Shown here: piece after piece, positions 50,661 through 60,054 of the stretch
Layout of the letters: the number at the start of each line of letters is the position of its first letter
How positions within the stretch are numbered: the first letter of the stretch is position 1
Origin: Acidaminococcus sp.
GTDB taxonomy: Bacteria; Bacillota; Negativicutes; Acidaminococcales; Acidaminococcaceae
Direction: 5' to 3'
Assembly (NCBI GenBank): GCA_022482815.1
Contig: JAKVOM010000001.1
Location: forward strand, 2,376,946-2,440,945
DNA: 64,000 bases
Notes under the pieces: model-generated
Told to the model about the DNA's origin: nothing
What the model saw: the letters and a program-made list of their open reading frames with translations, nothing else
Databases searched by the model: none
Program-made: the position numbers and the translations under genes

Positions 50661-51602
50661 TTACTGTTCCTTTCTCATGGTAATAGCGGTCCAGCCGGCA
50701 CGACGGCGCACGTCGGTCACGACAAGTCCCTTTTCCGCAGCAGCCTTCCTGACATCCTCAAAGCGTTCTTCAATGACACCGGAAGCAAGGAATGTCCCGT
50801 CCGGACGGAGCTTCTGAATGACTTCCGGCAAGACGGCAATGATGATATCCGCAATGATATTAGCGACAATCAAATCGGCCTGCCCTTCCGTACCGTCGAG
50901 CAAATTGCCCTGACGTACATCAATAGCATCTGACAAGTGATTCTGGGTAATATTTTCTTTGGCAACTTCCACGGCCTTTTCATCAATATCGACAGCATGG
51001 ACAGAACGTGCTCCCATGAGAGCTGCTGTCATAGCGAGGATTCCGCTCCCTGTTCCCACGTCAAAGACGTCGGAATCAGGAGTGACAAGTTCCTGCAGCC
51101 GTTCGATGCACATGCTGGTCGTAGCGTGCGTACCGGTTCCAAAAGCCATACCCGGATCCAGGGCAATAATCTTTTCTCCTTCTTTAGGTTCGTACTTTTC
51201 CCAGCTCGGTTTGATGACGATGGATTTACCAATCTTTGTCGTGTGGAAATACTGCTTCCACTGATTCGCCCAATCCTCTTCGCTTACTTCCCGAAACAGT
51301 GTCGGACCGAAGCGGAATTTGCCGATGCGCTGCTCAATGGTCTTAAGTCCTGCCTCAATCGTATCAAGGCGTTTTGTAAGAACGTCGTTTTTGGGGTAAT
51401 AGGCCGTCACAGTGACTACCTCGGTATTGGTTTGCGCCGGAATATCGCATAGTTCCCAGGTAGCACTTTCACGCAGCTGGTTAAGCAGCAGCGGGTCTTC
51501 AATCTCCACCCCGTTGCGGGCACCCGTATCGCGCAGCAGTTCTGCCACAGCTTCTACGGCTTCGTGAGTCACTTTCACGCTGACTTGCAGCCATTTATCC
51601 AT
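50661..51602 (-). CDS. prmA: Ribosomal protein L11 methyltransferase
   Basis: A 313-residue SAM-dependent enzyme that trimethylates ribosomal protein L11. It shows the N-terminal L11-recognition domain (about 1-90), LDPGMAFGTGTHATTSMCIE (SAM loop), VFDVGTGSGILAMTAAL, HAVDIDEKAVEVAKEN and NIIADIIIAVLPE. AAAGGATGAC precedes the ATG. It follows dnaJ after a terminator, as in other Firmicutes, so expression likely depends on read-through or a local promoter. Confidence 0.96.
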   Translation of the reverse strand: MDKWLQVSVKVTHEAVEAVAELLRDTGARNGVEIEDPLLLNQLRESATWELCDIPAQTNTEVVTVTAYYPKNDVLTKRLDTIEAGLKTIEQRIGKFRFGPTLFREVSEEDWANQWKQYFHTTKIGKSIVIKPSWEKYEPKEGEKIIALDPGMAFGTGTHATTSMCIERLQELVTPDSDVFDVGTGSGILAMTAALMGARSVHAVDIDEKAVEVAKENITQNHLSDAIDVRQGNLLDGTEGQADLIVANIIADIIIAVLPEVIQKLRPDGTFLASGVIEERFEDVRKAAAEKGLVVTDVRRRAGWTAITMRKEQ

Positions 51603-51688
51603 AAAAAGTCATCCTTTCAGTCTTTATATAAGCTTACCTATTATAACACAGGAGGTATTAGATGAGAAACCTGCCGCCAGCGACCCGC

Positions 51689-51740
51689 GAAAAAGGGACT
51701 ATGAAACAATGATTTTGCATTGTTTCACAGTCCCTTTTTA
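51689..51740 (-). terminator. Terminator between dnaJ and prmA
   Basis: AAAAGGGACTGTGAAACAATG pairs with CATTGTTTCATAGTCCC, then TTTTT, directly after the dnaJ stop on the minus strand. It is a member of the GGCTGTGAAACAATG stem family, with a CGCCAGCGACCCGCG tail next to it (51671-51690). Confidence 0.9.
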
Positions 51741-52904
51741 TTATTTAAAAAAGTCTTTCACTTTATTAATAAAACTCTTTTCTTCCGGGTTGATATTACT
51801 CCCGCTGGCTTCTGCGAATTTACGCAGTGCATCCTTCTGGGATGCACTCAGCCGCGTCGGTACCACCACTTTGATTTTGACCATCTGGTCGCCCTTTACG
51901 CCGGTTCTAAGGTTCGGGATACCCTTGCCCTTGATCCGCATAACGGTATTAGGCTGCGTGCCTTCACGAATCTTGATGGTCGTCTGACCATACAGCGTAG
52001 GCACCTTGATTTCATCGCCCAGTGTAGCCTGCACAATACTGATTGGTACTTCGCACAGTACGGTTGTGCCTTCCCGTTCGAAGAACTTATGCGGTTTAAC
52101 GTACAAGTACACATACAAATCGCCCGGACGGCCTCCGCGGATACCCGCTTCGCCTTCCCCGCCGACACGCAGACGTGAACCATTATCCACGCCGGCAGGA
52201 ATCTTCACGGTCAGTTCACGTTTCTTCTTTACGCGGCCTGTACCGTGGCACTTATGGCAAGGATTGGTGACAATCTTACCAGTCCCATGGCAGCGGGAAC
52301 ACGTTCTCACATTGACAACCTGACCAAAGAGAGAGTTCTGGGTGACACGAATCTGGCCCGTACCATGGCAGTCAGGGCAGGTTTCCGGATGACTGCCCGG
52401 AGCAGCACCAGTGCCGTGGCATTCGTCGCATTCCTCTTCACGGTTCAGCTTAACCTTCTTCTCCGTACCGAATGCGGCTTCCTCAAAGGTAATTTCCATA
52501 TCCATACGCAGATCGGAACCCTGTTTAGGGCCATTATCCGGTCTGGACGTACGGCCGCCGGCTCCGCCGAAGAACATGTTGAAAATATCATCCATGCCTT
52601 CGCCGCCAAACGGGTTGCCGCTGAAACCGCCCTGGAACCCACCGAAGGGATTCCCGCCGGCACCGGGTCCCCCGTTTTGGAAAGCAGCCTGACCATACTG
52701 GTCATAAGCCGCTCTCTTCTGCGGGTCGCTCAGTACCTGATAAGCTTCATTGGCTTCCTTAAATTTCTCGGCTGCCTCAGGATTATCCTTGTTCAAGTCG
52801 GGATGATACTTCCGTGCCAGCTTGTGATAGGCTTTTTTCAATTCATCGGGTGTAGCGTTTTTATCTACGCCAAGCACCTCATAGTAATCTCTTTTCTCTG
52901 CCAT
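51741..52904 (-). CDS. dnaJ: Chaperone protein DnaJ
   Basis: A 387-residue class I Hsp40. It has the J domain with HPD ([10 protein letters not shown]), a G/F-rich linker ([16 protein letters not shown]), four zinc repeats ([47 protein letters not shown]) and the C-terminal substrate domain. It delivers unfolded clients to DnaK. It lies 22 bp after dnaK in the CIRCE-controlled operon. Confidence 0.97.
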   Translation of the reverse strand: MAEKRDYYEVLGVDKNATPDELKKAYHKLARKYHPDLNKDNPEAAEKFKEANEAYQVLSDPQKRAAYDQYGQAAFQNGGPGAGGNPFGGFQGGFSGNPFGGEGMDDIFNMFFGGAGGRTSRPDNGPKQGSDLRMDMEITFEEAAFGTEKKVKLNREEECDECHGTGAAPGSHPETCPDCHGTGQIRVTQNSLFGQVVNVRTCSRCHGTGKIVTNPCHKCHGTGRVKKKRELTVKIPAGVDNGSRLRVGGEGEAGIRGGRPGDLYVYLYVKPHKFFEREGTTVLCEVPISIVQATLGDEIKVPTLYGQTTIKIREGTQPNTVMRIKGKGIPNLRTGVKGDQMVKIKVVVPTRLSASQKDALRKFAEASGSNINPEEKSFINKVKDFFK

Positions 52905-52926
52905 CAGTATCTCCCTCTAGGAAAGG

Positions 52927-54783
52927 TTATTTCTTATCGTCATCAACGACTTCAGCGTCTACGACGTTGTCATCGTCTTTCTTGCTCTGCGTATCTGCGC
53001 TGCTGCCGGCACCGGCATTCTGCTGAGCACCTGCATTAGCATTCTGAGCCTGGGTACGCTTGTAGAGTTCGGTAGAAAGTTCATACAGCGGTTTCTGCAG
53101 AGCTTCGGTATCAGCCTTGATCTTGGCCGTATCTTCGCTCTTCATGGTTTCCTTCAGAGCCTTCACTGCATCCTGAACCTTGGCAATCTTGTCGTCCAGG
53201 CCCTTGCCCTGAGTATCCTTGATGGTCTTTTCAGCCTGATAAATCAGCGTATCAGCCTGGTTCTTGGCATCAGCAGCATCCTTACGTTTCTTATCGGCAG
53301 CTTCGTTAGCCTGTGCTTCCTTCACCATCTTATCGACTTCTTCCTTGCTCAGGCTGCCGGAAGAAGTAATGGTAATCTTCTGTTCCTTACCGGTACCCAA
53401 ATCCTTAGCGGATACATTAACGATACCGTTGGCATCAATATCGAAAGCAACTTCGATTTGAGGCACTCCACGCGGAGCAGCCGGAATACCGCTCAGTTCG
53501 AAACGGCCCAACGTCTTGTTGTCAGCGGCCATTTCACGTTCGCCCTGCAGTACATGAATGTCTACAGAAGGCTGGTTATCGGTAGCCGTGGAGAAAATCT
53601 GTTTCTTGGAAGTAGGAATCGTGGTGTTACGGTCAATAATCTTCGTGAAGACACCGCCCATGGTTTCAATACCGAGGGACAGCGGCGTAACATCAAGGAG
53701 CAGTACGTCTTTGACATCACCGGCAAGTACACCAGCCTGAATAGCAGCACCCATAGCTACGCATTCATCCGGGTTTACACCGTGAGCCGGTTCCTTACCA
53801 AGCACTCTCTTGATAGCTTCCTGAACAGCAGGAATACGGGAAGAACCACCAACGAGCAGGATCTTATCGATGTCGTTAACAGTCATCTTAGCATCGGACA
53901 GAGCCTTGTTTACGCAGGTAATCGTGCGGTCAACGAGGTCACTGGTCATTTCATCGAACTTAGCACGGGTCAGGTCCATATCGAGGTGCTGAGGGCCATC
54001 GGCGCCGGCAGAAATGTACGGCAGGTTAATGTTGGTGCTCATCATGCTGGAAAGTTCGATCTTAGCTTTTTCAGCTGCTTCACGAACTCTCTGCATTGCC
54101 ATCTTATCCTGAGTCAGGTCAATGCCATGGCTCTTCTTGAATTCATCGGTCATCCAGTTCATAATGCGCTGATCGAAGTCATCGCCGCCCAGATGCGTAT
54201 CACCGTTGGTGGATTTAACTTCAAACACGCCGTCACCGAGTTCAAGGATAGAAACATCGAACGTGCCGCCGCCAAGGTCGAATACCAGGACGGTCTTATC
54301 ATCGGATTTATCAATACCATAAGCCAGAGCTGCAGCCGTCGGTTCGTTGATGATACGTTTTACATCAAGACCTGCAATACGGCCGGCATCCTTGGTAGCC
54401 TGACGCTGGGAATCGTTGAAGTAAGCAGGAACCGTGATAACAGCTTCCGTTACTTTTTCGCCCAGATAGCGTTCTGCATCGCCTTTCATCTTTTCCAGGA
54501 TCATTGCGGAAATCTGTTCCGGCGTATAATCCTTGCCATCAATCGTTACGGTGTATTTCGTACCCATATGACGTTTAATGGAGCTGATCGTTCTTTCCGG
54601 GTTGGATACAGCCTGGCGTTTTGCCAGCTGGCCGACCAGTCTTTCACCATTCTTCGTGAAAGCAACAACAGACGGGGTCAGACGACCGCCTTCCTGCGTG
54701 GTGATAACGGTAGGTTCGCCGCCTTCCATTACTGCCACTACGGAGTTCGTCGTACCTAAGTCAATACCTATAATCTTGGACAT
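52927..54783 (-). CDS. dnaK: Chaperone protein DnaK
   Basis: A 618-residue Hsp70 from the ATG at 54783 (AGGAGGAATTGATT upstream). Its nucleotide domain shows [27 protein letters not shown] and [12 protein letters not shown]. The linker [16 protein letters not shown] and the substrate domain follow, with a Q/A/G-rich tail ending in acidic residues. It refolds proteins with DnaJ and GrpE. A 433-codon open frame on the opposite strand is a codon-bias shadow. Confidence 0.98.
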   Translation of the reverse strand: MSKIIGIDLGTTNSVVAVMEGGEPTVITTQEGGRLTPSVVAFTKNGERLVGQLAKRQAVSNPERTISSIKRHMGTKYTVTIDGKDYTPEQISAMILEKMKGDAERYLGEKVTEAVITVPAYFNDSQRQATKDAGRIAGLDVKRIINEPTAAALAYGIDKSDDKTVLVFDLGGGTFDVSILELGDGVFEVKSTNGDTHLGGDDFDQRIMNWMTDEFKKSHGIDLTQDKMAMQRVREAAEKAKIELSSMMSTNINLPYISAGADGPQHLDMDLTRAKFDEMTSDLVDRTITCVNKALSDAKMTVNDIDKILLVGGSSRIPAVQEAIKRVLGKEPAHGVNPDECVAMGAAIQAGVLAGDVKDVLLLDVTPLSLGIETMGGVFTKIIDRNTTIPTSKKQIFSTATDNQPSVDIHVLQGEREMAADNKTLGRFELSGIPAAPRGVPQIEVAFDIDANGIVNVSAKDLGTGKEQKITITSSGSLSKEEVDKMVKEAQANEAADKKRKDAADAKNQADTLIYQAEKTIKDTQGKGLDDKIAKVQDAVKALKETMKSEDTAKIKADTEALQKPLYELSTELYKRTQAQNANAGAQQNAGAGSSADTQSKKDDDNVVDAEVVDDDKK

Positions 54784-54848
54784 AATCAATTCCTCCTAAA
54801 TACATCATTTAAATTCTTACACTACAGTCAAACTATAGAAAATTTTCA

Positions 54849-55493
54849 TTAGTTACGGACAACGCGCACCTTGGAATGACGAATAATGTCATCCCCGATC
54901 TTGTAGCCTTTTTCAAGGACAAGGTCAATGCTTTCATCCGGCAGATCCGGATTGTTGCCCTGCATCACCGCTTCATGGAACTGAGGATCGAATTGCTGTC
55001 CCTGTGCGGGGATTTCTTCGATATTCAGTGTCTTCAGCGCTTTTTCAAACTGCTTGTGAATCTTGCCCATGCCTTCGGCAACGGTTTTTCCGTCCGGATT
55101 CTTTTCCATGCTGGCTTCTGCTCTTTCAAAGTTGTCCAGCACTTTCAGGAATTCACGGGCTACATTCGCCGTGACAAAACGGCCGAGCCTTTCACGTTCT
55201 TCATTATTGCGTCTCCGAAAGTTGTCGAAATCGGCCTGAAGTCTCATAAGACGATTCGTCAGTTCTTCGATTTGCTGCTTCTGGGAAGCAATTTCGGCAT
55301 CGCGCGGATCCGCTTCTTCCTTGGTTTCTTCCTTGGTTTCTGCTTCCTGCTGCTTCGTCTCTGTATCCTGCGTGGCTGCTTTTTCCTGAGCTGCGCCGGA
55401 TTCCGGTTCCGCGGCAGGTTCCTTTTTCAGGTCTTCCGCATCTGCCTGGGGAGTAGCCGTTTCAGCTGCATTTTTTACTTCTTCTTCCACCAT
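54849..55493 (-). CDS. grpE: Nucleotide exchange factor GrpE
   Basis: A 214-residue protein. It has a long acidic, low-complexity N-terminus (about 1-75, rich in E, A, T, K), a coiled coil (IEELTNRLMRLQADFDNFRRR) and the GrpE beta-wing core (MGKIHKQFEKALKTLNIEEI, DPQFHEAVM, GYKIGDDIIRHSKVRV). It releases ADP from DnaK. It lies 9 bp after hrcA in the operon. Confidence 0.96.
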   Translation of the reverse strand: MVEEEVKNAAETATPQADAEDLKKEPAAEPESGAAQEKAATQDTETKQQEAETKEETKEEADPRDAEIASQKQQIEELTNRLMRLQADFDNFRRRNNEERERLGRFVTANVAREFLKVLDNFERAEASMEKNPDGKTVAEGMGKIHKQFEKALKTLNIEEIPAQGQQFDPQFHEAVMQGNNPDLPDESIDLVLEKGYKIGDDIIRHSKVRVVRN

Positions 55494-55502
55494 ACGTCCT
55501 CC

Positions 55503-56543
55503 CTACTTTTCGTCTATTTTTTTCATTACAACTTTTAAATAATGATGTAAATACTCCATCACAGATATAACCTTACGGTATTCCATCCGTGTCGGGCCGA
55601 GTACCGCCAGCGTTCCGACAACTTGTCCATTCAGACGATATGTCGCCTGGATCATACTGCAGTCCTTGATGCCGGAAAACTTGTTCTCGCTGCCAATCGT
55701 TACCTTGAGGCCCGAATTCTTGCCTGCCATCAGCATATCCTTCAGGATTTGTTCTTCTTCGAGAACGCCCAGCAGCTCCTTCATCCTTTCCGGTTCCTTG
55801 AACTCAGGCTGATTGAGAATCTGTTTTGTTCCGCCAAGGAACATCTTGTTCTCACTCTGTGAATCCTGAACTTTCTTGATTCCTTTGATGATGGAGGAGT
55901 AAAGCCGGTCATCCCTGGCCACGCTGTTTCTGAGGTCGGTAAGCAGCGAGGAATCAATTTCACTCAGCTTTTTACCGTTCAGTTTGTTCGTGACCCGTTC
56001 AGCCAGTTGTTCCAGTTCCAGCGAGGTCATCCCCGCAGGAATCTGAATCACACCATGATCCACATTACCCTCTTCCGTCACAATACACAGGATTGCCTGA
56101 TGTTCGTTCAGCGGAAGAAACCGCATGTAAGAGAACACGCAGTCGCTGTCCTTATTGGCAAGCACGACGGATACGTTCTTACTCATGCGGGACAGGATTT
56201 TGGCCGTCGATTGAAAAATATCATCAATCGTGTGGACTCGTTCCCGATACAAGCTGTTAATCAGTGCCACATCATTCGGTGACAGCATAAGCGGACCCGC
56301 AAGGGAATCCACATACAGCCGGTAAGCCGCGGCCGAAGGAACACGTCCGGCTGAAGTGTGAGGCTGTTCCAGGTAGCCTAACAGCTCCAGGTCAGACATC
56401 TCGTTACGAATGGTCGCGGGGCTGATTCCCAGATTATACTTTCTGGCAATGGTTCGAGACCCTACAGGCTCGGCCGTTTCAATATAATCGTCAATGATTA
56501 ACTGAAGAATTTTCTTTTGTCGGTCAGTCAGCACTGTAATCAT
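55503..56543 (-). CDS. hrcA: Heat-inducible repressor HrcA
   Basis: A 346-residue repressor that binds CIRCE. Its winged helix is ILQLIIDDYIETAEPVGSRT with ISPATIRNEMSDLELLGYLEQPHTSAGRVPS. The dimer/insert region includes ADKLNGKKLSEID-like segments, and the C-terminus is VVGTLAVLGPTRMEYRKVISVMEYL. GAGGAAAGAG precedes the ATG. It controls its own operon through the perfect CIRCE at 56559-56585. Confidence 0.97.
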   Translation of the reverse strand: MITVLTDRQKKILQLIIDDYIETAEPVGSRTIARKYNLGISPATIRNEMSDLELLGYLEQPHTSAGRVPSAAAYRLYVDSLAGPLMLSPNDVALINSLYRERVHTIDDIFQSTAKILSRMSKNVSVVLANKDSDCVFSYMRFLPLNEHQAILCIVTEEGNVDHGVIQIPAGMTSLELEQLAERVTNKLNGKKLSEIDSSLLTDLRNSVARDDRLYSSIIKGIKKVQDSQSENKMFLGGTKQILNQPEFKEPERMKELLGVLEEEQILKDMLMAGKNSGLKVTIGSENKFSGIKDCSMIQATYRLNGQVVGTLAVLGPTRMEYRKVISVMEYLHHYLKVVMKKIDEK

Positions 56544-56558
56544 CTCTTTCCTCGATTA

Positions 56559-56585
56559 TTAGCACTCGTAACTTGGGAGTGCTAA
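56559..56585. promoter_or_regulatory. CIRCE element
   Basis: A perfect TTAGCACTC-N9-GAGTGCTAA lies 16 bp upstream of hrcA and is the binding site of HrcA. Confidence 0.98.
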
Positions 56586-56597
56586 CATCTAATGGTA

Positions 56598-56626
56598 AAG
56601 ATACACCTCTTTAGTCAAATTGTCAA
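56598..56626 (-). promoter_or_regulatory. Promoter of the hrcA-grpE-dnaK-dnaJ operon
   Basis: TTGACA (56621-56626) and TATCTT (56598-56603) are 17 bp apart on the minus strand. This places the start site at or just before CIRCE. Confidence 0.85.
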
Positions 56627-56699
56627 TACTTTATCATAAAAATTATTAAAGATATATTTTTTTTTGGAAAAACGCTTTCCGCAGCCCTCTGTCCACATT

Positions 56700-56995
56700 C
56701 CGCCCGAGAAAGAAAAATGACTTTTCATTAAACTAAACCGTCAGGTTGGGTATTCCTTTGGGACCTCCTTCTACGCAGTCGGAAGGAGGAGGCCACGAAG
56801 TGGCGGAAGATAGTACCGATCTAATGTTAAACGCCATAAACAAAAGGCTAAAAGCTCCTTTTTAAAATAAAACCTGAAATTCAGGTTATCAGCTAAATTT
56901 CAGGTTTTATATCATAATCTTATTTGAATCAAAAGCTTTAACACTCTTTTGCAGACGAAGCCAAATGCCAAAAGCGCTTTTTATTTTTCACAGTT
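56700..56995. repeat. Composite intergenic repeat with inverted D, A and hairpin module E (copy 3)
   Basis: Inverted D (GGGACCTCCTTC...GGAGGCCACGAAGTGGCGG, 56758-56806) and inverted A (AAAGGCTAAAAGCTCC near 56843) come first. The E hairpin AACCTGAAATTCAGG...AAATTTCAGGTTTT (56865-56909) follows, then a second inverted A (GCCAAATGCCAAAAGCGC near 56960). Nothing else is seen in the gap. Confidence 0.82.
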
Positions 56996-57024
56996 TTTTT
57001 CGCTGGCCGGCGCTTAAGAGATTC

Positions 57025-58176
57025 TCACCTTACGGAATCTTCCGTCGTAATAAAGGCCTCAAAGGCAAGGTTTCCGTACTGCATGCCTAGGGACGTCAGA
57101 TGGAAATAGTGGTTCTCCAGGGTTCCCCAGCCTTTCCGGATCAAATCCTTCAGAACTGTCTCGTAATCCTTTTCAAAGCGTCTCCCAAAACGAGCTTCGT
57201 AAGTATCAAGAGAAAGACCTCTCGCCATCCGGAGATTCATAAAAATCATCTCTTCGCGGATGGTCTCCGGTGAAAGTTGTTCCACGAGCGGCGGCTCTCT
57301 CTTTTCGTAAGCCACAAGAGAAACAGGATTGGTCTCGCGTCTTGATCCGTTGAAGCGTGTGGCGCCTGCCCCGAAAGCCATATAAGGTTCGTAGCGCCAG
57401 TAAATTTGATTATGCCTTGACTCCTCGCCCGGCATGGCAAAATTAGAGATTTCATACCGCTCATAGCCTGCTTCAGGGAGATACTTCATAATATAGTCGT
57501 ACATGGCACCGCTCACGTCCTCTGATGGAAGAATCCACTCCCCTTTTTGAAGACGATGGGAAAGAAGTGTCCCCTCCTCGACAGACAGTCCATAAATAGA
57601 GATATGCGTCGGATGCAGCGCCACGAGTTCAGACAGAGATGCGGCCACACTTTGCAACGTCTGCGTCGGAAAGCCATAGATAAGGTCGCACGTAAGGCGT
57701 TTAAATCCGGCATTCTGACTTTCGAGAATGACCTTTTTAGCTTCTTCTGCTGTATGGGTACGCCCCATGAGCTGAAGTTCGCCGTCTACAAGGGATTCAA
57801 CGCCGAGACTTAAGCGGTCAATGCCAAGGCTGCGAAGTCCTTTCAAATATGACTCATCGACAGAACCGGGATTGGCCTCGAAAGTTACTTCCCGTGGATG
57901 ATTCCAAAAGCCGCGCTGCTTCAAGGCATCAATAACAGCGGCCACTTCCTCAAGAGAAAGGAGACTTGGCGTGCCACCGCCAAAATAAATCGTAGCACCT
58001 TTTTGCACAGGCAGATCGGGCTCGAAGGACTCGATTTCCCGAATAAGGGTCTTCACATATTGCTTCCGTGCCTTCTCCCCCTGCCCCTGATATGCCGTAA
58101 AATCACAATAACTGCACTTGTGCCGGCAGAATGGGATGTGGATGTATGTTCCCTGGTAGACTTGCCATGGATGCAT
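57025..58176 (-). CDS. hemW: HemW-type radical SAM protein
   Basis: A 383-residue HemN-like protein lacking the extra residues of true coproporphyrinogen oxidase. It has the radical SAM motif PFCRHKCSYCDFTAYQG near the N-terminus, FGGGTPSLL, EANPGSVDE, RLSLGVES and IYGLSVEEGT. Members act as heme chaperones. AAGGGGTCACATC precedes the ATG. It lies upstream of the hrcA operon on the same strand; elsewhere in Firmicutes lepA-hemW-hrcA is common, but here other genes lie between lepA and hemW. Confidence 0.94.
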   Translation of the reverse strand: MHPWQVYQGTYIHIPFCRHKCSYCDFTAYQGQGEKARKQYVKTLIREIESFEPDLPVQKGATIYFGGGTPSLLSLEEVAAVIDALKQRGFWNHPREVTFEANPGSVDESYLKGLRSLGIDRLSLGVESLVDGELQLMGRTHTAEEAKKVILESQNAGFKRLTCDLIYGFPTQTLQSVAASLSELVALHPTHISIYGLSVEEGTLLSHRLQKGEWILPSEDVSGAMYDYIMKYLPEAGYERYEISNFAMPGEESRHNQIYWRYEPYMAFGAGATRFNGSRRETNPVSLVAYEKREPPLVEQLSPETIREEMIFMNLRMARGLSLDTYEARFGRRFEKDYETVLKDLIRKGWGTLENHYFHLTSLGMQYGNLAFEAFITTEDSVR

Positions 58177-58254
58177 GATGTGACCCCTTCCTTAATAATC
58201 TTGTCCTATTTTAGCACGACTTAAGGCATCTGGGAAAAAATGGATTCATTTTCG

Positions 58255-58330
58255 CAAACTATGGCAGTTAGAGATAGCAGGTAGCCGTTAGCCGATGGCT
58301 TTTTGCATTTAGCCTTGCCTTCAACGTGTG
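58255..58330. repeat. Degenerate composite repeat (G and A)
   Basis: GGTAGCCGTTAGCCGATGGC and TTTTTGCATTTAGCCTTGCC match modules G and A. The rest of the gap 58177-58478 holds only the terminator. Confidence 0.65.
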
Positions 58331-58389
58331 ATTTGAATGCTCATGCTGTCTAGCCGGCAAAAAAAATATGCGGCATGCATCTAAATAAA

Positions 58390-58436
58390 AAAAGAAACCG
58401 TCCCCTTCAATAATCTCAAAGAGGACGGTCCTTTTG
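58390..58436 (-). terminator. Terminator of the fumarase-type operon
   Basis: GGACCGTCCTCTTTGAG...GAAGGGGACGGTTTC forms a stem followed by TTTTTTT on the minus strand. Confidence 0.85.
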
Positions 58437-58478
58437 TTAGAGGTTTTTGCCTGATTACAGGCGCATTGCAAACATCAG

Positions 58479-59096
58479 TTATTTAATGAACTTTACGTGC
58501 TTGCTGATTTCTTCGTAAGCTTCTTCAGCTCTCTTGCGGTAAATCTTCTTATTTTCTTCAAAGAGGTTGTTGCCTTTCGTGTCGATAGCTACAATCAGCG
58601 GACCAAGGTTTTCAACTTCACTGGTCCACAGGGTTTCCGGCATGCCCAGGTCTTCCCACTTGCGGTCAATGATTTTCTTGAAGTTTACGGCACTGACTAC
58701 AGCGCATCCTGCAGGGAATACGCAGAAAATGCATTTATTCTTCATGCAGCCTTCACGCGTGCCTTCACCCATACCGCCTTTACCGACAATCAGTTTAACA
58801 CCAGTCTGTTCGATGAATTCTTTTTCGAATTTTTCCATTCTCATGGACGTGGTCGGCCCAATGGAAACCATTTCGAACTTATCTTTTTCACCGGGAATCG
58901 GGCGCACAATCGGGCCTGCGTGGAAAATGGCGCCGCCTTTGAGGTCAACCGGCAGTTCGCGTTTTTCTTCGATCAGGCGGCGGTGTGCCACGTCGCGGCA
59001 GGTCGTGATATGACCGGTCAGGTACACAATGTCACCAATCTTCAGGTTTTCAATATCTTCACTTTTAATCGGCGTATGCAGTACAACGTTTGCCAT
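58479..59096 (-). CDS. Class I fumarase/tartrate dehydratase, beta subunit
   Basis: A 205-residue FumA-C-terminal/TtdB-like protein. It includes [21 protein letters not shown], the HAGP loop ([13 protein letters not shown]), [21 protein letters not shown] and FPAGCAVV. The alpha and beta subunits together hold a labile 4Fe-4S cluster and add or remove water from fumarate/malate or tartrate. It starts within the alpha stop (TAATG), so translation is coupled. The flanking SLC13 permease and GntR regulator cannot settle fumarate versus tartrate. Confidence 0.92.
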   Translation of the reverse strand: MANVVLHTPIKSEDIENLKIGDIVYLTGHITTCRDVAHRRLIEEKRELPVDLKGGAIFHAGPIVRPIPGEKDKFEMVSIGPTTSMRMEKFEKEFIEQTGVKLIVGKGGMGEGTREGCMKNKCIFCVFPAGCAVVSAVNFKKIIDRKWEDLGMPETLWTSEVENLGPLIVAIDTKGNNLFEENKKIYRKRAEEAYEEISKHVKFIK

Positions 59097-59995
59097 TAGA
59101 ATTCAGCTCCTTTATGCGTAGTCACAGTGTAGTTGAGGTCCTTATCGAAAATGATGTGGCCGCGGCGATGGTTCCAGCAGCCGATATTCACAGCTACGCC
59201 GATAGCGGACGGATGGCGTGCCGTATTTACGATATTGACTCCGAGAACGGAAGCAGAACCGGTCATACCTTGAGGCCCAAGACCCATCTTGTTGATGCCC
59301 TCTTCCAGCAGTCTTTCCATTTCAGCAGCACGGGCATTCTCGTTATGAGAGCCGATAGGACGCATCAGAGCCAGTTTGGAGTTCAGGGCAGCCGTTTCTA
59401 CGGAAGTAGCCACGCCGACGCCCACGAGGAACGGAGGGCAGGCATTCGGTCCATAGTTGACCATTCTTTCCAGAACGAACTTAGTAACGCCTTCATAGCC
59501 TTCACCGGGCATCAGGACCATAGCATGACCCGGAAGGGTGCAGCCGCCGCCAGCCTGGTAGGTATAGATTTCGCAGGCATCAGAGTGCGGAACGATATCC
59601 CAGAAAATGCTCGGGGTGCCTTTGCCGACGTTCTTGCCGGTATTGTATTCATCGAAGGTTTCAACACTGTTGTGACGCAGCGGAGTCTTAATGGTCGTAT
59701 CGATGACAGCTTCACGCAGCAGCCCGGCCAGATCATCAATCAGCGGGAACTTGGTGCCGCATTTGATGAAGAACTGCAGCACGCCCGTATCCTGGCAGGA
59801 CGGTCTGTTCAGTTCTTTTGCCAGTTTCATATTCTTGGCATACGTTTCATAAAGCAGTTTGGCAATGGGAACAGTTTCCTTGGAAGCCAGTTCCTTCAGT
59901 TTAGCTTCCACATCATCCGGCAGTACTTTTGCCGTGTACCCGATAAAGCGGGACATAATATCGGTCATTTTCTTTACTTGTTCTTCATGGGACAT
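59096..59995 (-). CDS. Class I fumarase/tartrate dehydratase, alpha subunit
   Basis: A 299-residue FumA-N-terminal/TtdA-like protein. The three cluster cysteines are C67 (PSCQDTGVL), C152 (GGGCTLPG) and C186 ([15 protein letters not shown]). [15 protein letters not shown] and the N-terminal helical region are as expected. AAGGAGGATTTCATT precedes the ATG. It lies 59 bp after the SLC13 permease and overlaps the beta subunit start. Confidence 0.92.
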   Translation of the reverse strand: MSHEEQVKKMTDIMSRFIGYTAKVLPDDVEAKLKELASKETVPIAKLLYETYAKNMKLAKELNRPSCQDTGVLQFFIKCGTKFPLIDDLAGLLREAVIDTTIKTPLRHNSVETFDEYNTGKNVGKGTPSIFWDIVPHSDACEIYTYQAGGGCTLPGHAMVLMPGEGYEGVTKFVLERMVNYGPNACPPFLVGVGVATSVETAALNSKLALMRPIGSHNENARAAEMERLLEEGINKMGLGPQGMTGSASVLGVNIVNTARHPSAIGVAVNIGCWNHRRGHIIFDKDLNYTVTTHKGAEF

Positions 59996-60054
59996 AATGA
60001 AATCCTCCTTGCAGAAAATCTAGTTGTTGTAAGTACAGACCTGATTGCTAAACA

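Noticed and set aside
53458-54759. 433-codon open frame on the plus strand
   Set aside because: It is exactly antisense to dnaK, has no ribosome site or domain, and arises from dnaK codon bias.
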